Positions 1 through 5,825 of a stretch of DNA of 11,953 nucleotides are shown here, piece after piece. Position numbers and translations under genes: made by a program. The stretch is from Blastocatellia bacterium (GTDB lineage: Bacteria > Acidobacteriota > Blastocatellia > UBA7656), in the NCBI GenBank assembly GCA_022615215.1, contig JAKEHD010000334.1, positions 1-11,953 on the forward strand, given 5' to 3'. Below the pieces are notes generated by a model. That model was not told the DNA's origin and made no database searches. It worked only from the letters and a program-made list of their open reading frames with translations. Position 1 is the first letter of the stretch, and each line of letters begins with the position of its first letter.

Positions 1-278
1 AGAAAGAAAAAGGGCGGCGCACTCCACATAAGCGTTCCTCTCTGGAAAAACTTTCATGCGGGCCCCGCGCGCAGTATACGAAGAAAGAAAGCTTTGCGCG
101 ATCTTTTTTCCTCAAAAGGAAGACGAAGGGTATTACTCTATCTTTTTTCCTCAAAAGGAAGACTTTTTTCCTCAAGCGGCTTTGCGCGGAAGGCCGCCTG
201 TTGGTGTATTATGAAGGCTCAGGCGCAGGTTCCCATCATGAGGAACCGACCCCATGTCACCACTATCGAGGACTGGAT
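1..278. other. Non-coding leader region with repeats
   Basis: I see no convincing gene here. The stretch holds A/G-rich runs (AAGAAAGAAA at 81-90 and a similar run at 1-10), a fragment at 13-24 (GGCGGCGCACTC-like) resembling the palindromic repeat at 901-982, and the tandem repeat at 101-175. A TATTAT hexamer preceded by TG at 205-212 could be a -10 element for the downstream membrane protein, but no good -35 accompanies it. A short TTG-start reading frame (94-282) runs through the repeat and ends in an ATGA overlap with the next gene; I do not call it as a gene. Confidence 0.6.
101..175. repeat. 24-bp direct repeat, 2.5 copies, each able to fold
   Basis: Two identical 24-bp units lie at 101-124 and 140-163 (start ATCTTTTTTCC, end GGAAGAC), followed by a partial third unit at 163-175 (CTTTTTTCCTCAA). 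Each complete unit has a small inverted repeat, TTCC...GGAA. The array is bracketed by a perfect 10-bp direct repeat, GCTTTGCGCG, at 91-100 and 179-188. The offsets between units (39 and 21 nt) are multiples of three. The copy number is too low and the spacing too irregular for CRISPR. Confidence 0.8.
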
Positions 279-860
279 ATGACACCGACGGACAAACCCT
301 CACACGGTACTGAAGGCTGGCGCGTCAGCTACACCCAGAGCGACGTAGACACGATAAGAGAACAGATAGTGCAGGACCAGGCGGCCAAGCGGCGCTTTTT
401 GCTTATGGTCCTGGCCGTAACGGCGGCCGCCCTTGCCGGGGCGGTCGTGCTTCTGTCGACGAGCTATGCTCTCTATGCCGGCAGCGAATCCGACAAGCAG
501 GAGCTTGTCAATGAAAACAACTCCTTGAAATCGCGCCTCGGCGATTGCCAGCAACAACTCGACGCCAAAAACGCGCAGGAAGCAAGCCAGGCCCAGTCCC
601 GCGCCCAGGCGCAATCCAGACTCACGACTCTCATTCCTGCCGTTCTCGGCGACAGCGCGAGCGGCGGCGATGTCGCAAGGTTCGCGCAGATGGTCTATAA
701 CCTGCCGCAGGGAAGAATCGAATTAGACCGCAAGCCGCCGGACAAACTCTTTCGCAACTGGAGGGTCAGCACGGATTCAGCGACCGAAGTCTATACGCTC
801 GTCGGAGGGTTCGTCGACGGCAAGTGGGTGGTCTATTCGAATATGGTTGCGCGGAGGTAA
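279..860 (+). CDS. Single-pass membrane protein with coiled coil (unknown function)
   Basis: This encodes 193 residues if it starts at the ATG at 279. That start has GAGGA at 268-272 with 6-nt spacing; an upstream in-frame ATG at 201 lacks any such site. Residues about 1-35 are polar and probably cytoplasmic. Residues about 38-63 (LLMVLAVTAAALAGAVVLL) form one hydrophobic transmembrane helix. Then comes a Gln/Ala/Ser-rich stretch at about 70-115, predicted by eye to be a coiled coil. A small globular C-terminal part follows, ending in GGFVDGKWVVYSNMV. The topology looks like an anchored periplasmic protein with N-in orientation, similar in outline to envelope or cell-division coiled-coil proteins, but I recognise no named family. 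It is convergent with the amidohydrolase gene downstream. The reading frame is well supported; the function is unknown. Confidence 0.75.
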   Translation: MTPTDKPSHGTEGWRVSYTQSDVDTIREQIVQDQAAKRRFLLMVLAVTAAALAGAVVLLSTSYALYAGSESDKQELVNENNSLKSRLGDCQQQLDAKNAQEASQAQSRAQAQSRLTTLIPAVLGDSASGGDVARFAQMVYNLPQGRIELDRKPPDKLFRNWRVSTDSATEVYTLVGGFVDGKWVVYSNMVARR

Positions 861-900
861 GACGGAGTCAAAAGCCAATTTCCCGTTCTTGTTCCTGTAT

Positions 901-982
901 GGAGTGAAAGCGGCGTCGCTGCCGCCGCACTCCAAATTAATGCCTCGCATTTGGAGTGCGCTGCCAGGTGGCGGCGCTTTGG
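901..982. repeat. Head-to-head pair of REP-like palindromes (BIME-like); possible bidirectional terminator
   Basis: There are two related hairpins in opposite orientation. Unit A (901-936) has GCGGCG at 910-915 pairing with CGCCGC at 923-928. Unit B (950-982) has GCGCTGCC at 958-965 pairing with GGCGGCGC at 970-977, with one G-T wobble. The outer parts also pair with each other: CGCACTCCAAA (926-936) is the exact reverse complement of TTTGGAGTGCG (950-960), with a 13-nt loop. The element sits between two convergent genes, where a transcription stop would be expected, but no T-run follows. Palindromic repeats with GCACTCCAAA ends recur in other GC-rich environmental genomes from memory; the copy number here is unknown. 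Confidence 0.75.
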
Positions 983-1048
983 CTCTGGTGATGCGCACTA
1001 TTTTGAATCGAGGTTGATAGGTTCTAAAAGATCATCAGCCCACTATTC

Positions 1049-1888
1049 TTAATCCAGCTTGAAAACCCGCCGCGCGTTTTCGCGCAGAAACCGCGCACGC
1101 GCCGTCTCGGGCAGGTCTAAACCCCTGGCCTGCTCGGCGCATTTTTCAAAAGGCAGTTGCGGGAAGTTCGTCCCAAAAAGCACCTTGTCTTTCCCATAAG
1201 TCTTCATGTAGTGAAGCAATTGCTGCGGGTAGTAGCGCGGCAGGTAGGCCGATGTGTCTATGAAAACATTTTCGTGCTTCCAGGCGAGTCCGATCATTTC
1301 GTCCGTCCAGGGATAACCGATGTGGCCGCCTACGATCTTCAATTCGGGAAACGTGAGCGCCACTTCATCGAGATAGGGGACGGGGCGGCCGGTATCCGAT
1401 GGCATGAGCGGGCCTGTGTGGCCCACCTGGGTGCAGAAGGGTATATCGAGTTCTATGCATTTGACGTAGAGCGGAAAATAGAACTTGTCGTTCGGCGGGC
1501 GACTCCACAACCAGGGCACTACTCGAAGCGCCTTGAATCCAAGCTCCGTAACTGCGCGCTCAAGTTCGCGCACCGCCTCGAAAGGTTTTTCAAGGTCCAC
1601 GGCCGCAACGCCCGCGAAGCGGCCCGGAAACCGATGGATGATCTCCGCAATCGTATCATTGCTGATGATCGATCTGCCGGGCCGGTGCCATGCCGAAAGC
1701 AGAACGGTTTCAATCCCTGCTTCGTCCATCATTCGCACCATCTCTTCAGGGGACACGCCCTTTTCCAAAATGTGAGCCGTGCCCGATTGCTTGAAGAGCC
1801 GGACGATTTCGGGGAGACGCTCGAACATCTCTTTGAAAGCAGGCTGCGCCCATGCGTCGATGATTTTATAGCCGATGCCTTCTGCCAT
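1049..1888 (-). CDS. Amidohydrolase-fold protein (Amidohydro_2 type) with atypical active site
   Basis: This encodes 279 residues from the ATG at 1888; an in-frame TTG three codons upstream (1897) is possible, but the GAGGG between the two is too close to ATG to be decisive. The length and pattern fit the metal-dependent hydrolase TIM barrel of the ACMSD/2-pyrone-4,6-dicarboxylate hydrolase type (PF04909). Visible landmarks are the first strand KIIDAWAQP (8-16), LRVVPWLW (121-128), CTQVGHTGP (152-160, His157), KIVGGHIGYPW (184-194, His189) and VLFGTNFP (236-243). The family normally has D-x-H-x-H on strand 1 and Asp in the GTDYP motif; here these are D-x-W-x-Q and Asn241. Metal binding is therefore doubtful, although the barrel is intact. 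It lies 44 bp downstream of the Gfo/Idh/MocA gene on the same strand, probably in one operon. Substrate unknown. Confidence 0.85.
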   Translation of the reverse strand: MAEGIGYKIIDAWAQPAFKEMFERLPEIVRLFKQSGTAHILEKGVSPEEMVRMMDEAGIETVLLSAWHRPGRSIISNDTIAEIIHRFPGRFAGVAAVDLEKPFEAVRELERAVTELGFKALRVVPWLWSRPPNDKFYFPLYVKCIELDIPFCTQVGHTGPLMPSDTGRPVPYLDEVALTFPELKIVGGHIGYPWTDEMIGLAWKHENVFIDTSAYLPRYYPQQLLHYMKTYGKDKVLFGTNFPQLPFEKCAEQARGLDLPETARARFLRENARRVFKLD

Positions 1889-1932
1889 AACCCTCAACTA
1901 TTTTTTAAGACGCGAGCGTAGACCGTAATCTC

Positions 1933-3243
1933 TCAAGCCTTCGGCGGCTCGCTTACGACCTTCTGTTTGCGCTCGTCGAAAAATAGCACGCGCCCCTCGC
2001 GGTAAGATTGCACGGCCATCCCTATCGTAGTCATCGCCTTGTAAGCCGTCAGCGCGTCGAGCACGGGCGTCTCGCGCGTGCGAACGCAACGCAGGAAGTT
2101 CTCCATGTGCGACTCGCGCTTCTCGCATTCGATAACCACTTCGAGAGTGCCGTACTTCTCTTTGAATTTGTCTTTGGCGATGCGCTGAGGCGTCACCGAT
2201 ATGGAATCGACGCGGCCTTCGAATTGACCGTGCGGAACTATCATTATCGTCCCTTCGTGGCCGCGTATGAGGCCCGGTATGTGAGTGTCATTGCCCAGGG
2301 TCGAACTCAGCACGACCGTGTGCCCCTCGGCATAATCGGCCGTGAGCGTGAAGGTGTCGGGCACCTCTCGCTCGTCCTTGAAGACGTATATGCCGCCGCT
2401 TCCCGATACGCGATAGGGAAACTGCGCCTCGCCCCAGCAGATATTGAGCGGGGCCATGACGTGATAGAAGAGGTCCGTAGCTATGCCGCCCGAATAGTCC
2501 CAGTATTTTCGGAAGCGGAAGAAGCGATCAGCGTCGTATTTGCGTTTCGGCGCATCGCCGAGCCACATATCCCAATCGATATAATCGTCGCCCTTGCCGT
2601 CGGGTCCGGCGTTCGGGTCTATGCCCCAGTTCCATTCTCCCGTAGTCGAGTTGCGATGATAAGACCCCTGGCTCATCAGGAGCTTTCCGATCATTCCATC
2701 CTGAATCGCCTTGCGCGCCTTCCACCATTGATCGGAGCTTGTGGTCTGAGAGCCGACCTGCATGATGCGGCCCGTTTTTTTCACCGCCTCGTAGACCTTT
2801 TTGGCCTCTTCAACGGTGTGAGTCATGGGCTTTTCCAGATACACGTCCTTGCCCTTCTCCATCGCTTCTATAGCCATGCGCGCGTGCCAGTGATCGGGCG
2901 TCCCAATGATGACCGCGTCTATGTCTTTGCGCTCGATTATCTCGCGGTAATCCTGAAAACCCGCGCATTTCGCCGCTTCCTCGGCCTGCCGCCTGCGCTT
3001 TGCGTACACATCGCAGACAGCGACCACCTGCGCAGGAGTGCCGGGCAGCGCCCCCGTATCCATCGCCCATTTCAGGAGACCGCGACCGCGACCGCCCACG
3101 CCTATCACGCCCACGTTTATGCGCTCGTTCGCGCCGAGCACGCCACCCCTTGCCGCGCCCGTCTTGCTGAGAGCGCTTATGGCAACGCCCGCGCCCACTG
3201 CCGATTTTACGAAATCTCTGCGATTCAATTTCATCTCAGACAT
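1933..3243 (-). CDS. Tat-exported Gfo/Idh/MocA family oxidoreductase
   Basis: This encodes 436 residues from the ATG at 3243, which has GGGGAG five bases upstream. A longer frame to 3282 has no such site and would bury the signal. The N terminus has a twin-arginine signal: NRRDF at 7-11, then a hydrophobic stretch to about residue 30. This predicts export of the folded, cofactor-loaded enzyme to the periplasm. The Rossmann NAD(P)-binding motif GVIGVGGRGRG is at 45-55, the GTPDHWH strand at 114-120, and the family hallmark EKP (catalytic Lys138) at 137-139. The C-terminal half is the alpha/beta substrate domain, ending with the common HMENFLRCVRTRETPV segment. Members oxidise or reduce sugars, inositols and related polyols, or cleave glycosides by transient oxidation; the substrate cannot be told here. 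The amidohydrolase-like gene follows in the same unit. Confidence 0.95.
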   Translation of the reverse strand: MSEMKLNRRDFVKSAVGAGVAISALSKTGAARGGVLGANERINVGVIGVGGRGRGLLKWAMDTGALPGTPAQVVAVCDVYAKRRRQAEEAAKCAGFQDYREIIERKDIDAVIIGTPDHWHARMAIEAMEKGKDVYLEKPMTHTVEEAKKVYEAVKKTGRIMQVGSQTTSSDQWWKARKAIQDGMIGKLLMSQGSYHRNSTTGEWNWGIDPNAGPDGKGDDYIDWDMWLGDAPKRKYDADRFFRFRKYWDYSGGIATDLFYHVMAPLNICWGEAQFPYRVSGSGGIYVFKDEREVPDTFTLTADYAEGHTVVLSSTLGNDTHIPGLIRGHEGTIMIVPHGQFEGRVDSISVTPQRIAKDKFKEKYGTLEVVIECEKRESHMENFLRCVRTRETPVLDALTAYKAMTTIGMAVQSYREGRVLFFDERKQKVVSEPPKA

Positions 3244-3363
3244 GATCTCTCCCCTTGAAAGTAGCCCGTGAGACGGTCCCACTGTTTCCCGGTAGAACCT
3301 GTGAGCACTGCGCCGTCCGCAAATAATCGAATTTTGTTATTCGCCCTGAAACCTTGCCGCCAA

Positions 3364-3392
3364 TTTATGACACACGAGCGCGCGAACATCAA
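3364..3392 (-). promoter_or_regulatory. Possible sigma70-type promoter for the oxidoreductase gene
   Basis: Read on the minus strand, TTGATG (3392-3387) and CATAAA (3369-3364) are separated by exactly 17 nt. Each hexamer matches 4 of 6 consensus positions. It would leave a leader of about 115 nt before the start at 3243. The call rests on motif matching only. Confidence 0.3.
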
Positions 3393-3463
3393 GGCCATCA
3401 GAAAATATTTTTCATCATAAGTATTGAAGCGCCCGGTGAAGTGATGCACAATCAAGCATCGAT

Positions 3464-4177
3464 ATGGCACAAGAGAGCACGAATCAAAAATTGATCGTCA
3501 CTCATGTGGTACTCGCGGGCCTCACTCCGCTGATACCGATACCGTTCGTTGACGATCTGGTCAAGACATACTTCGAGCGCCGCTTGGTGCGCAGCCTGAT
3601 CGCAGCCCATGATCAGAGCCTGAGCGATAAAGATATAAAGACGCTGGCCGATGATCGCGGCGGATGTTTGCTTGGCTGCATAGGGTCCGTATTGCTCTAT
3701 CCGGCGAAGAAGATATTTCGCAAGATATTCTTCTTCCTGGAATGGAAACGGGTCGTAGACATTGTGAGCCATCTCTACTATCACGGTTATCTGCTCGACC
3801 ACGCTCTCGAAAATCGCTGGGTTGCGCCCGCCGGTTCGCGCTCCGCCCTCGAAGTGCGAGACGCCGTGGACGCGGTGCTGAAACAGGTGAATACGAGTTT
3901 GATCGAGCGCGCCGTGTGGGGGACTTTCAATCAATCGAAGGCCGCGCTCAAAGCGTCCGCCCGGTTGCTGCAACGCAGCCTTCAGCGTCTGCGCGCGCGA
4001 CCTTCGGAAGAGCAAGTGGCAGAGGTCGTCGAAGAGGTCGAGCAGCAGGAAGAGCGCGAACTTGAAAGCGTCATCGTCAGATTGCAACAATCCATCGGGG
4101 GTATTCCCGCAGAGCACTTCGAGCGCGTGCGCATGCAACTGGCCGCCGCGCTCAATATCGATCAGAGACAATCGTAA
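3464..4177 (+). CDS. Conserved-looking membrane-associated protein of unknown function
   Basis: This encodes 237 residues. There is no strong ribosome binding site before the ATG at 3464. The N-terminal part has a hydrophobic segment (LIVTHVVLAGLTPLIPIPFV, 10-29) leading into PIPFVDDLV, followed by an Arg-rich helix (FERRLVRSLIAAHD, 37-50). A second hydrophobic segment, GCLLGCIGSVLLYP (67-80), is followed by a basic/aromatic stretch KKIFRKIFFFLEWKR (82-96). The last third is charged, with a Glu-rich coiled-coil-like run around 184-200. The PIPFVDD loop next to a helix resembles motifs in DUF697- and EcsC-type membrane proteins, but I cannot assign a family. It is transcribed with the DNA repair gene 20 bp downstream, so the two may be functionally linked; that is inference only. 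Confidence 0.75.
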   Translation: MAQESTNQKLIVTHVVLAGLTPLIPIPFVDDLVKTYFERRLVRSLIAAHDQSLSDKDIKTLADDRGGCLLGCIGSVLLYPAKKIFRKIFFFLEWKRVVDIVSHLYYHGYLLDHALENRWVAPAGSRSALEVRDAVDAVLKQVNTSLIERAVWGTFNQSKAALKASARLLQRSLQRLRARPSEEQVAEVVEEVEQQEERELESVIVRLQQSIGGIPAEHFERVRMQLAAALNIDQRQS

Positions 4178-4197
4178 TCCGCGCAATCATTCGATCG

Positions 4198-4884
4198 ATG
4201 ACAACCTTGAAGCAATCGGAATCGAAAGAAATCGAAAAGCTCGCAACGGAGATAGACGCCCGCCTTCGCGCGCTCTCAAATACGAATGCGGAAAGCGTGC
4301 GAACCCTTCGCCGCGAGTTCTCAAACCGCCTGTCTGAGACCGGGCCGCAAACGATCATCGAGCTGGCCTCAAGGCTGCTCGATTGGCCCGGCCCTGAATA
4401 TCGCCTGGTGGCTTACGAACTGGTCCACCATCACCGCGCGGCGCTTCGCAGTATCGGAGCCAAAGACCTCGAACGATTGGGCTGGGGGATAGACAGTTGG
4501 GGAGCGGTCGACACATTCGCCTGCTATCTGGCGGGACCGGCCTGGCGCGAGAATCAGGTGACAGACAACCTTATACATCGATGGGCGCGTTCGACGGATC
4601 GCTGGTGGCGGCGCGCGGCCCTCGTCAGCACTGTCGCGCTCAATAGCAAGGCGCGCGGCGGCGCGGGAGACGCTTCGCGCACGCTCGAAGTCTGCCGCTT
4701 GCTGGTTGGCGATAAGGACGACATGGTAGTAAAAGCCCTTTCGTGGGCATTGCGCGAACTGGCCAAACGCGACCCTGAAGCCGCGCGTGATTTTCTCGCG
4801 GAATATGAAATCGCGCTTGCGGCGCGCGTGGTGCGCGAAGTGCGCAACAAACTTTCTACGGGCTTGAAGAACCCCCGCAGGTAA
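4198..4884 (+). CDS. DNA alkylation repair protein, AlkD-like HEAT-repeat glycosylase
   Basis: This encodes 228 residues, close to the usual 220-240 for AlkD-type proteins (PF08713). It is all-helical and built from HEAT-like repeats. AlkD from Bacillus cereus uses Trp109, Asp113, Arg148 and Trp187 around the DNA backbone to excise N3- and N7-alkylated purines without flipping the base. Matching residues can be seen here: W101 and D105 in SWGAVD (the same four-residue spacing), R138/R139 in WWRRAAL, and W183 in LSWALREL. The enzyme therefore looks catalytically competent. It would act in the cytoplasm in base excision repair of alkylated DNA. It lies 20 bp downstream of an unknown membrane-associated protein on the same strand, with no clear ribosome binding site, so translation may be coupled. 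A perfect inverted repeat follows at 4956-5001. Confidence 0.9.
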   Translation: MTTLKQSESKEIEKLATEIDARLRALSNTNAESVRTLRREFSNRLSETGPQTIIELASRLLDWPGPEYRLVAYELVHHHRAALRSIGAKDLERLGWGIDSWGAVDTFACYLAGPAWRENQVTDNLIHRWARSTDRWWRRAALVSTVALNSKARGGAGDASRTLEVCRLLVGDKDDMVVKALSWALRELAKRDPEAARDFLAEYEIALAARVVREVRNKLSTGLKNPRR

Positions 4885-4955
4885 ACGGCTATTGCAATAC
4901 AGGGATGAAGCGTTCACCCGGAAAGATCTCGCAGAGCTTGCGACACGGAAACAAA

Positions 4956-5001
4956 TGGCGCACGCCGCCCTTACAATCCATCGCAAGGGCGGCGTGCGCC
5001 A
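4956..5001. terminator. Perfect 17-bp inverted repeat at a convergent junction
   Basis: TGGCGCACGCCGCCCTT (4956-4972) and its exact reverse complement (4985-5001) enclose a 12-nt loop. The position is between convergent genes ending at 4884 and 5098, which suggests a bidirectional terminator. There is no clean T-run on either side, so it may equally be a dispersed palindromic repeat that also serves as a stop. Confidence 0.65.
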
Positions 5002-5053
5002 CTGTCAGGTTATTTCGATTCTATCCCGCTATCGCCAAGCCATCGGTCTGACG

Positions 5054-5072
5054 GCTGATAGCTGATAGCTGA
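5054..5072. repeat. Heptanucleotide tandem repeat (GCTGATA, 2.7 copies)
   Basis: GCTGATA occurs at 5054-5060 and 5061-5067, followed by GCTGA at 5068-5072. It sits in the non-coding stretch between the inverted repeat at 4956-5001 and the 3' end of the small secreted protein gene. It resembles short tandemly repeated heptamers scattered between genes in several bacterial phyla. Confidence 0.7.
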
Positions 5073-5097
5073 AGACTGGTAGCAGGCGGCTGACGAG

Positions 5098-5472
5098 CTA
5101 TTCCATCTTTTTGATCGAAGTGATATTGAGCCACTTCTTGCCGTCCTTTTCCATCACGGTGCCTTTGGCCTCCACCTTTTCGGCGACGAAGGGAATGAGC
5201 TTTTCATTCTTGTTCGCCGAATAATCGCCGCTGATCGAATAAACGGTATTCGACCCGTCTTCGATAATAGCGATCTGGTTGCCGCGCTTGGCGCACGCCA
5301 TAGCGCAACTGCTATGAGCTTCGCCTCGCGCCCCATTCTTGTTCTCGAAGCATACTTGATCTATGACTTCGCCTTTGACCGTCACTTCGTCGCTCCCGAA
5401 GGCCGAGGCTCCCGCGAGCGAGCCACTAATCACTATCAGAGCGACAACGGAATAAATCAATCTCTTTTTCAT
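5098..5472 (-). CDS. Small secreted protein with conserved-looking Cys residues
   Basis: This encodes 124 residues. The ATG at 5472 has a strong AAGGAG site nine bases upstream. Residues 1-24 form a classical Sec signal peptide: MKKR, then a hydrophobic core, then a likely cut after ASA (22-24). The mature part has a short beta-rich pattern, VTVKGEVIDQVC (30-41), then H53 and C56/C60 in AHSSCAMACAKRG. Next come QIAIIEDG and VYSISGDYSANKN (78-90), and a last strand pair with VEAKGTVMEKDGKKWLNI. The strand pattern suggests a small OB-fold-like domain. Cys41, Cys56, Cys60 and His53 could bind a metal or form disulfides; neither is shown by the sequence. I recognise the look of a periplasmic conserved hypothetical family but no function. 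It is monocistronic here. Confidence 0.85.
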   Translation of the reverse strand: MKKRLIYSVVALIVISGSLAGASAFGSDEVTVKGEVIDQVCFENKNGARGEAHSSCAMACAKRGNQIAIIEDGSNTVYSISGDYSANKNEKLIPFVAEKVEAKGTVMEKDGKKWLNITSIKKME

Positions 5473-5635
5473 CTGAACGATCTCCTTTCGAGCGGTTGAA
5501 TTCTTACGAGCTATCCATCATCAGAACTATTTGAAAGCAGCAATGAAAAATCTGGAAGAGAGAGTATTTTGAACCTCTTTTTCGGGGATTGCAACCACAG
5601 TTGAGAAGCAAGGGAGCCGCAGGAGCAGAGGAGAG

Positions 5636-5723
5636 GACACGGAGACACGGAGACACGGAGACGCGGGGATTCAACTAACAGGTCTCCGCGTCTCCGCGTC
5701 GCCCCTTCACCGCGTCACGAAGG
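5636..5723 (+). repeat. Dispersed hairpin repeat, copy 1
   Basis: It begins with three perfect GACACGGA octamers (5636-5659) and a diverged fourth, GACGCGGG (5660-5667). The octamer run folds onto the downstream segment: GACACGGAGAC (5652-5662) pairs with GTCTCCGCGTC (5682-5692) with one mismatch, leaving a 19-nt loop that ends in AACAG. A tail with GTCGCCCC, CCGCGTC and CGAAGG follows. A clearly homologous copy in the same orientation lies at 7582-7673 on the other side of the GMC gene. Confidence 0.8.
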
Positions 5724-5751
5724 CCCCCGGCCCCCGACCCCTGACCCCTGA
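5724..5751. repeat. Heptanucleotide tandem repeat, four copies
   Basis: Four consecutive 7-mers: CCCCCGG (5724-5730), CCCCCGA (5731-5737), CCCCTGA (5738-5744) and CCCCTGA (5745-5751). The gradual base changes from unit to unit look like a decaying tandem array. It lies about 75 bp before the GMC start. Confidence 0.8.
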
Positions 5752-5814
5752 TTTTGTCTTTTGCCTTTTTCTTCCTGAGTTCATATAATTCCGCACACGC
5801 CATTTTCAACAACC

Positions 5815-5819
5815 GGAGG
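5815..5819 (+). promoter_or_regulatory. Ribosome binding site that fixes the GTG start of the GMC gene
   Basis: GGAGG lies six bases before the GTG at 5826. The in-frame ATG at 5754 has no such site, and its extra 24 residues precede the conserved FAD-binding start, so GTG is the better start. Confidence 0.85.
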
Positions 5820-5825
5820 CAAAGC

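Larger units (their letters stand above)
5473..5825. other. Intergenic region between divergent genes, rich in repeats
   Basis: This 353-bp stretch holds the ribosome binding site of the secreted protein gene (minus strand) at its left end. It then contains the octamer/hairpin repeat at 5636-5723, the heptamer run at 5724-5751 and the GMC ribosome binding site at 5815-5819. Promoters for both genes must lie here, but I could not identify convincing -35/-10 pairs. No open frame looks real. Confidence 0.7.

Noticed and set aside
101..188. Possible CRISPR array
   Set aside because: Only two full units and a partial one, with unequal spacing (39 and 21 nt), no real spacers between the last two, and no cas genes in the window.
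94..282. 62-residue frame with repeated LFSSKGR
   Set aside because: It needs a TTG start without a ribosome binding site, and its composition follows the repeat. Kept only as part of a finding because of the in-phase repeats and ATGA overlap.
1157..1921. Plus-strand frame of 254 codons opposite the amidohydrolase gene
   Set aside because: It lies antisense to a gene with clear family motifs, and has no ribosome binding site and no domain.
2008..3258. Long plus-strand frame of 416 codons
   Set aside because: It is antisense to the well-supported Gfo/Idh/MocA gene; the translation is His/Arg/Ala-rich with no recognisable motif, as expected for a shadow frame in GC-rich DNA.
3328..3343. CGAAT/ATTCG hairpin before the oxidoreductase gene
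   Set aside because: A 5-bp stem of this kind is expected by chance; no other support.
3452..4186. Minus-strand frame of 244 codons opposite the 237-residue protein
   Set aside because: The plus-strand frame has sensible hydrophobic segments and spacing to the repair gene; the minus-strand one is a composition shadow.
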